From: an uncultured Clostridia bacterium
GTDB lineage: Bacteria > Bacillota > Clostridia > Oscillospirales > CAG-272
DNA: 5,339 nucleotides
Direction of reading: 5' to 3'
Assembly: GCA_945485605.1 (NCBI GenBank)
Contig: CALYSG010000117.1
Coordinates: 1-5,339, forward strand
In this document: in pieces, positions 1 to 5,339 of the stretch
Numbering within the stretch: position 1 is the first letter of the stretch
Layout: each line of letters opens with the position of its first letter
Notes under the pieces: generated by a model
The model's input: only the letters and a program-made list of their open reading frames with translations
The model's database searches: none
What the model was told of the DNA's origin: nothing
Made by a program: the position numbers and the translations under genes

Positions 1-9
1 AGGTTTTTT

Positions 10-1491
10 ATGAGTGAAAATACAATCTACCGCGACATAGCGGAACGCACCGGGGGAGACATCTACATAGGTGTCGTCGGCCCGGTCAGAAGCGGCAAGT
101 CGACCTTTATCAAGAGATTTATGGAGTCGCTGGTGCTTCCTAACATAAAGGAGGGCTACGAACGCGACCGTGCGCGCGACGAGATGCCTCAGTCAGCAGC
201 CGGGAAAACGGTCATGACTACCGAACCTAAATTTATTCCCGACGGAGGGGTGGAGATAACCCTTTCCGACGGGGCGGCGTCTTTACGAGTGAAGATGATA
301 GACTGCGTGGGATACATAGTCCCCGACGCGCTCGGTACCGTCGAAAACGGTCAGCCGAGAATGGTCAGAACACCTTGGAAAGACGAACCGATGCCGTTTG
401 TCGAAGCAGCCGAGATGGGCACGCACAAGGTCATAACAGAGCACGCCACTATCGGTATGCTCGTTACGACCGACGGCACGATCGGAGACATCCCTCGCGA
501 AAGCTACGTCGCCGCCGAGGAGAGAGTCGTAAAAGAACTGAAGGAAATGGGAAAGCCCTTTGCCATGATCCTCAATTCCGCAAATCCCGGTTCCGACTCT
601 GCCATCTCACTCGCATACGAGCTTGAGGATAAATACAAAGTCCCGGTCGCGCTCGTGAGCTGTCTTGATCTCGATGCAGAGGATATTCGTCACATTCTCG
701 AGCTCGTGCTCAATGAATTTCCGGTCACGGAGGTCTCTGTCGAATGTCCCGAATGGATAAAAGCTCTTGATCCGACTCATCCGGTAAGGCACTCTCTAAC
801 CGAATCGGTCGCGGCGTGCGCCGGTAAAGCAACGAAAATGGGCGAGATCAGAGAGGCATTCTCTGCACTGTCGGAAAACGAATACCTTAAAGCCGCAAAT
901 GTCGACTCAATAGACCTTGGAAGCGGCACGGCTACTGTCGTCGTTACCCCCGCCGACGGACTCTATTACAGCGTCATAAGCGAGCTTACGGGCTTTGACA
1001 TTCCCGGCGAAAAGGAGCTCATAACCCTTCTGCGTGACCTTGCCGAAAAGAAGGATCGCTTTGACCGCGTTGCCGCCGCCCTTGACGAAGTCGACGAGAC
1101 CGGCTATGGGATAATAATGCCCGATATAGCTTCGCTGAAGCTCGAAGAGCCCCAGATAGTCAAGCAGGCGGGAGGCTACGGAGTAAGACTTCGAGCCGCC
1201 GCCGAATCGGTACACCTGCTCCGTGCGAACATAGAGACCGAGGTCAACCCAATCGTCGGCACCGAGCAGCAGTCTGAGGAACTTGTAAAATATCTGCTTC
1301 ATGAATTTGAGGAAGACCCACACAAAATATGGGAATCCGATATCTTCGGAAAACCGCTTTACGAGCTCGTCAACGAAGGGATACACGCAAAGCTCGAGCA
1401 TATGCCCGAGGATGCACGAAAGAAGCTGTCGGGCACACTTGAAAGGATCATCAACGAGGGCTCCGGCGGACTCATCTGCATACTTCTTTAA
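10..1491 (+). CDS. spoIVA: Stage IV sporulation protein A (spore coat morphogenetic ATPase)
   Basis: SpoIVA is a cytoskeleton-like ATPase made in the mother cell. It polymerises on the forespore outer membrane, where the small peptide SpoVM anchors it, and forms the base layer for the coat. The 493 codons match the usual length (about 492). An N-terminal P-loop domain carries Walker A at residues 24-32 (GPVRSGKST, Lys30). Paired threonines at 70-71 (VMTTEPKF) correspond to the known sensor threonines, and VKMIDCVGY (Asp98) is the likely Walker B region. TTDGTIGDIPRESY (153-166) and FAMILNSANPGSDS (184-197) are also typical. The C-terminus, GSGGLICILL, is the conserved tail; in the family the C-terminal region contacts SpoVM. 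The ATG follows an AGG at bases 1-3 with 6 nt spacing; the rest of the ribosome binding site and the promoter (sigma-E in the family) lie outside the window. No frameshift or missing key residue is seen. The gene is convergent with the lexA-ABC unit. Identification is by recognition of the whole protein. Confidence 0.97.
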   Translation: MSENTIYRDIAERTGGDIYIGVVGPVRSGKSTFIKRFMESLVLPNIKEGYERDRARDEMPQSAAGKTVMTTEPKFIPDGGVEITLSDGAASLRVKMIDCVGYIVPDALGTVENGQPRMVRTPWKDEPMPFVEAAEMGTHKVITEHATIGMLVTTDGTIGDIPRESYVAAEERVVKELKEMGKPFAMILNSANPGSDSAISLAYELEDKYKVPVALVSCLDLDAEDIRHILELVLNEFPVTEVSVECPEWIKALDPTHPVRHSLTESVAACAGKATKMGEIREAFSALSENEYLKAANVDSIDLGSGTATVVVTPADGLYYSVISELTGFDIPGEKELITLLRDLAEKKDRFDRVAAALDEVDETGYGIIMPDIASLKLEEPQIVKQAGGYGVRLRAAAESVHLLRANIETEVNPIVGTEQQSEELVKYLLHEFEEDPHKIWESDIFGKPLYELVNEGIHAKLEHMPEDARKKLSGTLERIINEGSGGLICILL

Positions 1492-1492
1492 C

Positions 1493-1524
1493 AAAAAGCT
1501 CCGGACAAAAGTCCGGAGCTTTTT
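1493..1524. terminator. Bidirectional intrinsic terminator between convergent genes
   Basis: A perfect 9-bp stem, GCTCCGGAC (1498-1506) with GTCCGGAGC (1511-1519), encloses an AAAA loop (1507-1510). Five A residues precede it and six T residues follow (1520-1525), so the flanks extend the pairing to 14 bp and give a U-tract on either strand. It starts one base after the spoIVA stop codon. On the minus strand it abuts the TGA of the ABC ATPase gene (1525-1527), whose first base lies next to the A/T tract. It therefore very probably ends both transcripts. Confidence 0.92.
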
Positions 1525-2229
1525 TCAGTAATTGACTTTAAGAGGTGTGAGCCTTCCGTTATCCATCTTCATTATGCGGTCGGCTCGCTCGGCGATCTTC
1601 ATATCGTGAGTAACGATTATTAGGGTCTGCGTCAGCATTTCCTTGGTCTTCAGAAGCAGCTCAAGCACCTCGTCGGCATTGGCACGGTCAAGATTCCCGG
1701 TCGGTTCGTCGGCGAAAACTATCTGAGGCAGGTTTATCAGTGCCCGCGCGATCGCAACTCTCTGCTGCTGACCTCCCGAAAGCTCGCTCGGCAGATGGTG
1801 AAGCCGGTTTTCAAGATCAAGGCTCGAGACGAGCTTCTTGAAATTTTCCTCATATGACAGCTTCTTTTTCCCGCACATCACGGTCGGCACAAGAATATTC
1901 TCCATCGCCGTAAACTGTGGGATAAGGTTATGGCTCTGAAATACCATTCCTATGTAATTTCCTCGGAAATCCGCAAGCTCGTCGGGCGACATAGCTGTAA
2001 TATCGGCACCCCTGATCTTTATCCTTCCCGCATCCGGACGGTCGAGTCCCGCACAAAGATGCAGAAAGGTACTCTTCCCCGATCCCGATGAACCGATTAT
2101 CGCCACGAATTCGCCCTCGTAGACCTTAAGGCTCACGCGGTCGACCGCCGTGACCGTTTCATCATACTGTTTATACTGCTTTATAACATTCTCGGTCTCG
2201 AGAATGATCCTTCCGTTTTCGTTTATCAT
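1525..2229 (-). CDS. ABC transporter ATP-binding protein (MacB/LolD/BceA-like family)
   Basis: This cytoplasmic ATPase subunit hydrolyses ATP to drive the adjacent FtsX-type permease. All nucleotide-binding motifs are present in 234 residues: Walker A GSSGSGKST (46-54), Q-loop Gln98 in MVFQ, signature LSGGQQQR (150-157), Walker B IVFADEP (170-176, catalytic Glu175), D-loop TGNLD (177-181) and switch His208 in VTHD. The segment FQSHNLIPQFTAMENI (97-112) after the Q-loop is typical of the MacB/LolD/BceA branch that pairs with FtsX permeases. The length is normal for that branch. The ATG (2227-2229) has a clear AAAGGAG (about 2237-2243) at suitable spacing, placed within the 16-nt gap after the permease stop, so co-transcription and translational coupling with the permease are likely. 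The stop is TGA. The substrate cannot be read from the ATPase. No LPXTG, peptidase or other accessory domain is present. Confidence 0.93.
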   Translation of the reverse strand: MINENGRIILETENVIKQYKQYDETVTAVDRVSLKVYEGEFVAIIGSSGSGKSTFLHLCAGLDRPDAGRIKIRGADITAMSPDELADFRGNYIGMVFQSHNLIPQFTAMENILVPTVMCGKKKLSYEENFKKLVSSLDLENRLHHLPSELSGGQQQRVAIARALINLPQIVFADEPTGNLDRANADEVLELLLKTKEMLTQTLIIVTHDMKIAERADRIMKMDNGRLTPLKVNY

Positions 2230-2245
2230 TTACGGTCTCCTTTTC

Positions 2246-3961
2246 TCAAAGATCATCCTTACGCGAGGCTCCTCTCATCCGCGAGGCAAAGACCCCGGGC
2301 AGCCATGCCGAAAGAAAGCCGCAGGCAAACGCCGTTATAAGGCATACGATAAGCGCCTCGGGCGGCATATAGAATCTGAACACGACACCCCCCGTGCTTC
2401 CGAGACTCGGCACGAAGGTCGCACATAGAAAGTATATCAGAAGGTCGGCAACAAATCCGAGCGCCAGCGTGGTAATCGAGCTCAGGCAGGCGAGCACAAG
2501 TCCCTCTGTAACGAATATTCGCCGCAATCGTTTTCGCGTCGCTCCGAGAGAAGACAGTATATAAAGCTCGCTGTCCCTTCTTCTGATAAACCTCGACTGT
2601 GAGAAAAACCATACCATAGGCGACACAAGCATTACAGCCACCGACATGAAGATTATCAGCCCATAGTGATTCTCATCGGCGCTTATATGAGACCTTATGA
2701 CGTTATACGTCTCGCTGACCGAATAATCGTAGAGCGATACCGCCGAGGCGAGCTTCGTCCTTATCTCGGTAAAGTCCGCCGTATCGTACGCGTTCTCGTC
2801 CATATAAACCCGCAGCTCACGGTGAAGTGCGACCTTACCCGTTGCCTTTCTGTATTCATCGGCGCTCATACCTATCATTATGCAATCGTCGTTTCCCGCA
2901 TAATCGACGATCGCCCCCACCGTGTAGACCTTGTAGTCAAAATATGAGTCCTTCAGGAGCTTTTCGAGTACCGTTCGACGGCTTCCGCTCCTGATCACAG
3001 ATTCGTCGGGCTCTTTCATAAACTCTCCCGGCGTTGCTATCACTATCCGGTCTCCGACCTTGAAGTCAAACGCCGGAATGCTTCTGATATTCTCGCTGAT
3101 AATGATCTTGTCGGGGTCGGAAAGGACAGACGAAAGGTCGCCCTCCACCGAATAGATCGAGTTTTCCTCTATCGTCGAAATGAGGTTCTCGTCAAATGCT
3201 GCGAATTTATAATAGTCGGTAGTGAGCGGGAAGCCGCCGTCAAGGTATCCGTACCTGTCATTACCGAGTCCCCTGATACTGTATGCATACCTGCGATCTA
3301 TGACCGAGCTATCGGGCATAAGAGCGTGCGCATATTTTGCCGTCGCCTTGGTCTCATCGTTCCAGTAAAGGTACTTTATCTGCGCGGAGAGCTCTGTATC
3401 GTCGTTTATCTCGTCGATTATTATTCCGAGCTCCTCCTCGTCGACAGTGTTAGCCGGAGAAACGGCAGTTATCAGGTATTCGTATGTATCGTTTCCGTAA
3501 GCGTCCCCGACCATTCTCGCAATATACATCCCGCAAAGGAATATGACGGTAAAAGACACCGCCGTCGCGACAAGGCGGATAAAATATTTTCTGAATCTCT
3601 TCATGCCGGCGATCTCATATCCGACGGGAAAGCTCCGTTTTCCCATATCAAATGACCTTCTCGGCGATGAGGCAAGGTTCGAGTTATCCTGCGCCGTCAG
3701 AAGTTCGGTCGGCGTGCTCTCAGACATACGCTTCAAGGGCAGGTATGTCGAAACGAGCACTATAAGAAGATCGATTATAAGAAACTTCAGGAGCACAAAC
3801 GGTATGGAACCCCCGGAAAAAGCTACTCCGCGCGTTCCGTAAAGCAAATAAAGCATCAGAGCCGCCACAGCCCCCGACGGGATGAATGTCAGAAGCGATA
3901 TGACCGCGAGTTCTGAGACTCCGATCCTGTAAAGTCTTGAAAATCCCGCACCGAACGCCAT
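2246..3961 (-). CDS. FtsX-like ABC transporter permease, C-terminal piece (helices 5-10)
   Basis: This membrane subunit piece of 571 residues pairs with the ATPase encoded 16 nt downstream. It opens inside the first FtsX domain: FGAGFSRLYRIGVSEL (3-18) is the cytoplasmic coupling segment, followed by helix 5 (about 17-42), helix 6 (about 54-76) and the domain-ending PLKRMSESTPTELL (75-88). Helix 7 (about 127-150) leads to an extracellular domain of about 280 residues (151-431). A standard C-terminal FtsX domain follows: helix 8 (433-455), loop with ELYILSSLGATRKRLRRI (465-482), helix 9 (about 487-515), helix 10 (about 535-555) and a basic tail (ASRKDDL). An FtsX permease would not normally begin with a half-domain, so this is best read as the continuation of the upstream piece. 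The first ATG (3959-3961) is preceded by AGGGG at 6-nt spacing, so separate translation is possible. The extracellular domain probably defines the substrate or partner, which is unknown. Confidence 0.88.
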   Translation of the reverse strand: MAFGAGFSRLYRIGVSELAVISLLTFIPSGAVAALMLYLLYGTRGVAFSGGSIPFVLLKFLIIDLLIVLVSTYLPLKRMSESTPTELLTAQDNSNLASSPRRSFDMGKRSFPVGYEIAGMKRFRKYFIRLVATAVSFTVIFLCGMYIARMVGDAYGNDTYEYLITAVSPANTVDEEELGIIIDEINDDTELSAQIKYLYWNDETKATAKYAHALMPDSSVIDRRYAYSIRGLGNDRYGYLDGGFPLTTDYYKFAAFDENLISTIEENSIYSVEGDLSSVLSDPDKIIISENIRSIPAFDFKVGDRIVIATPGEFMKEPDESVIRSGSRRTVLEKLLKDSYFDYKVYTVGAIVDYAGNDDCIMIGMSADEYRKATGKVALHRELRVYMDENAYDTADFTEIRTKLASAVSLYDYSVSETYNVIRSHISADENHYGLIIFMSVAVMLVSPMVWFFSQSRFIRRRDSELYILSSLGATRKRLRRIFVTEGLVLACLSSITTLALGFVADLLIYFLCATFVPSLGSTGGVVFRFYMPPEALIVCLITAFACGFLSAWLPGVFASRMRGASRKDDL

Positions 3962-3967
3962 ATAAAG

Positions 3968-3972
3968 CCCCT
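3968..3972 (-). promoter_or_regulatory. Possible re-initiation ribosome binding site overlapping the amber stop
   Basis: On the minus strand the stop and following codon read TAGGGG. This gives an AGGGG that could pair with the 16S anti-Shine-Dalgarno (one G-U wobble) and lies 6 nt (CTTTAT) before the ATG at 3959-3961. The site could let ribosomes that stop at TAG restart on the C-terminal permease piece. It may equally be chance, because the Gs come from the glycine codon after the stop. Confidence 0.35.
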
Positions 3973-4768
3973 AGCGGTACTTATAGTGATTTATCCTCAT
4001 GGAGAAAAGCGTGGTCATAAAGGCAATACACACCGCAAGTGCCGCGAGATATATAAGAAAATATACAGGCTTGTTACCCTGATTCGACAGAAGCAGAAAG
4101 CACACGAGAGAGCCGCAGGCAAATACGGCAGTCAGTATCGAAAGCACTCGGCTCGTCGCGAGCCGTGTCCCCTCTCCGACGGTCGATCTGTATTTTTTAT
4201 CCTCCGGATCTTCGTAGCTTCTCACCTTTCTGTGATTCATAAAGTGATAAACGTAACCGGTAAGTGCAGCCGCGGCGAGAAACACTCCGCAAAGCACCGT
4301 CTGAAGCGTCATACCCGATCGGTTCATCTCGGGGTCGTCGGTGTAAAGAGGCGTGTATTCCTTATCCGAATATTTTAAGTCTATTCCGAACTTTTGGGAC
4401 GACGTCACGGAAAAAAACAGCTTTTCCGACGAATACGGCTCTTTTTCGGCAAGCTTCAGCCTCAGCGTGTTGCCCTTTCCCGTGCGGACAAATGTAACCT
4501 CAGGCCAAAGCTCGTATGATGAGGTGTAATTCGCGAGCCTCACAAAGGACTGCTCGCTCACGCCCGTAAGAATTATATGACAGTCGTACTTTTCCGACAG
4601 TACCCTGTGCGAATTCTCCCGATTTACCTCCGCCCCCGTCAGAAGAGTGAGAAAAAGAGTCTGTATGATGATACTCGCAATGAAAAAGATAAGATACTGT
4701 CTCGGTGCAAGCAGTACACTTCTGAACGACAGCGACGATCCGCGTCGTTCCTTTTTTGTCTCTTTCAT
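3971..4768 (-). CDS. ABC transporter permease, N-terminal piece (helices 1-4), ends at amber codon
   Basis: This 265-residue piece is the front part of the FtsX-type permease. A basic cytoplasmic start (MKETKKERRG) leads to helix 1 (about 24-44) and an extracellular stretch of roughly 110 residues (46-152) that I do not recognise. Helix 2 (about 153-176), a charged cytoplasmic loop (HRKVRSYEDPEDKKYR, 179-194), helix 3 (about 207-228) and helix 4 (about 235-256) follow. It then stops at TAG right after RINHYKYR, where a complete FtsX domain would continue into the loop and the last two helices. Alone it lacks a complete FtsX domain and would probably not function. The ATG (4766-4768) has GGAG at 4776-4779 with 7-nt spacing. 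It begins 21 nt after the lexA stop, with no terminator between, so read-through from lexA is expected. Confidence 0.82.
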   Translation of the reverse strand: MKETKKERRGSSLSFRSVLLAPRQYLIFFIASIIIQTLFLTLLTGAEVNRENSHRVLSEKYDCHIILTGVSEQSFVRLANYTSSYELWPEVTFVRTGKGNTLRLKLAEKEPYSSEKLFFSVTSSQKFGIDLKYSDKEYTPLYTDDPEMNRSGMTLQTVLCGVFLAAAALTGYVYHFMNHRKVRSYEDPEDKKYRSTVGEGTRLATSRVLSILTAVFACGSLVCFLLLSNQGNKPVYFLIYLAALAVCIAFMTTLFSMRINHYKYR

Positions 4769-4789
4769 AAAAGGACTCCGATCGTATTA

Positions 4790-5339
4790 TTACAGATAAT
4801 ACCTGATAGACGCGATAACTTTCCCGAGCAGCTCTGCGTTGTCGAGTATTATAGGCTCCATTGTTTCGTTTTCGGGCTGGAGGCGGAAGTGTCCGTTCTC
4901 ACGGAAAAATCTTTTCACTGTTGCGCAGCCGTTGACAAGAGCCACAACAATATCTCCGTTTTCGGCATAAGATGTCTTGCTTACTATCACCGTGTCGCCG
5001 TCAAGCACCCCTGCATTCTTCATACTCATGCCTTCGACTCTGAGAGCAAAGAGTGACGCACGGTCGATCCCCTTCGGAGCCGTAAATTCAACATAGCCGT
5101 CAAAATTTTCCTCTGCGGCGATAGGCGACCCCGCCCGGACTCTTCCGAGAACGGGGATCCGGTGCATATTCTCGCCCGCCGTGCCCTCTATGCGGAGAGT
5201 GCGACTCTTTCCCTCTTCCTTACTGATAAGCCCGTAGCTCTCGATCCGCTTTATGTATGAATGTACAGTCGATGTGCTTTTTATCGACAAAGCCTTCTGA
5301 ATATCGCGCACGCTCGGCGAATATCCCTTCTCGGCTATC
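4790..5339 (-). CDS. lexA: LexA repressor (SOS regulator), 5' end missing at window edge
   Basis: LexA represses SOS genes, including its own, and cleaves itself when RecA filaments form on damaged DNA. The visible part is 182 codons; the frame stays open to the window edge, so roughly 20-25 N-terminal residues are missing (family about 200-210). Visible residues begin IAEKGYSPSVRDIQKALSIK, the winged-helix DNA-binding domain, continuing through STSTVHSYIKRIESYGLI. A GTG at 5309-5311 could be mistaken for a start, but it is the valine of PSVRDI and lies inside this domain. The peptidase domain has the Ala69-Gly70 cleavage site (GRVRAG), catalytic Ser105 in VEGMSMKNAGVLDGD and catalytic Lys142 in ATVKRF, so self-cleavage should be intact. 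The position before the serine is Met rather than the usual Asp or Glu. The stop is TAA. The promoter and any SOS box of lexA lie beyond the window. The ABC permease gene follows 21 nt downstream. Confidence 0.96.
   Translation of the reverse strand, partial: IAEKGYSPSVRDIQKALSIKSTSTVHSYIKRIESYGLISKEEGKSRTLRIEGTAGENMHRIPVLGRVRAGSPIAAEENFDGYVEFTAPKGIDRASLFALRVEGMSMKNAGVLDGDTVIVSKTSYAENGDIVVALVNGCATVKRFFRENGHFRLQPENETMEPIILDNAELLGKVIASIRYYL

Larger units (their letters stand above)
2246..4768 (-). pseudogene. Composite two-domain FtsX-type ABC permease frame interrupted by one in-frame TAG
   Basis: The two open frames at 3971-4768 and 2246-3961 are in phase: their starts are 807 nt apart (269 codons). 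They are separated only by TAG (3971-3973) and the codons for Gly-Leu-Tyr. Read through, the frame is 841 codons including the TGA stop, giving a protein of about 840 residues, normal for two-FtsX-domain permeases. About ten membrane helices result, with a large extracellular domain between helices 7 and 8, a layout resembling BceB. The sequence around the stop, RINHYKYR-TAG-GLYMAFGAGFSRLYRI, lines up with the matching loop of the second FtsX domain (FIRRRDSELYILSSLGATRKRLRRI), showing that the break falls inside a domain. There is no other stop or frameshift. It may be a recently inactivated gene, a sequencing error, a suppressed codon, or a gene expressed as two pieces. The pseudogene label is provisional. 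Confidence 0.7.

Noticed and set aside
384..400. CGAAC...GTTTG resembling a Gram-positive SOS box
   Set aside because: The half-sites are 7 nt apart instead of 4, and the site lies deep inside the spoIVA coding region. No proper SOS box was found in the window.
907..1494. Open frame of 195 codons on the minus strand opposite the end of spoIVA
   Set aside because: It lies wholly antisense to the intact, recognisable spoIVA and has no recognisable domain. It also crosses the shared terminator.
3959..3973. Frameshift as the cause of the split permease
   Set aside because: The two halves are in the same frame (start-to-start distance 807 nt, divisible by three). Only a stop codon separates them.
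4577..5056. Plus-strand open frame of 159 codons across the lexA-permease junction
   Set aside because: It is antisense to two recognisable genes, with low-complexity basic composition and no family resemblance. It looks like a shadow frame.
5309..5311. GTG as the start of lexA
   Set aside because: The frame stays open upstream to the window edge and encodes IAEKGYSPS, a normal part of the LexA DNA-binding domain. The GTG is an internal valine.

Overview
The window comes from an endospore-forming member of the Bacillota, most likely the class Clostridia. It carries a full-length spoIVA (spore-coat ATPase) and a Gram-positive-type lexA. Base composition looks roughly balanced and the ATA codon is used freely, which would fit an uncultured or gut clostridial lineage, but nothing here fixes a genus.

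Layout: the left quarter (10-1491, plus strand) is spoIVA, complete and intact. It ends in a strong, nearly symmetrical stem-loop (about 1493-1524) that also closes the convergent minus-strand transcription unit. That unit runs right to left: lexA (5' end cut off by the window edge, stop at 4790), then a large ABC transporter permease of the FtsX/MacB/BceB type (4768 to 2246), then its ATP-binding subunit (2229 to 1525). The gaps are 21 and 16 nt, so the three genes look like one operon. There is no gene-free stretch over 300 bases.

The unusual point is the permease. It appears as two open reading frames, 265 and 571 codons, in the same frame and separated only by a TAG followed by three sense codons. 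Read through, they make one protein of about 840 residues with a typical ten-helix, two-FtsX-domain layout. The TAG falls in the cytoplasmic loop before the fifth helix, just ahead of a conserved-looking 'GLYMAFGAG' segment. It could be a recent nonsense mutation, a sequencing error, a suppressed codon, or a point where translation stops and restarts: an AGGGG lies overlapping the stop at good spacing from an ATG. No second lesion is seen in either half.

Working together: the ATPase and permease should form one type VII ABC complex (mechanotransmission or export of lipids, peptides or antibiotics; substrate unknown). Sharing a transcript with lexA would place it under whatever controls lexA, normally SOS autorepression, although the lexA promoter lies outside the window. 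SpoIVA belongs to a separate sporulation programme and shares only the terminator. I found no RNA genes, CRISPR arrays, insertion sequences or other mobile elements. Apart from the permease interruption and the lexA-transporter pairing, the region looks ordinary.
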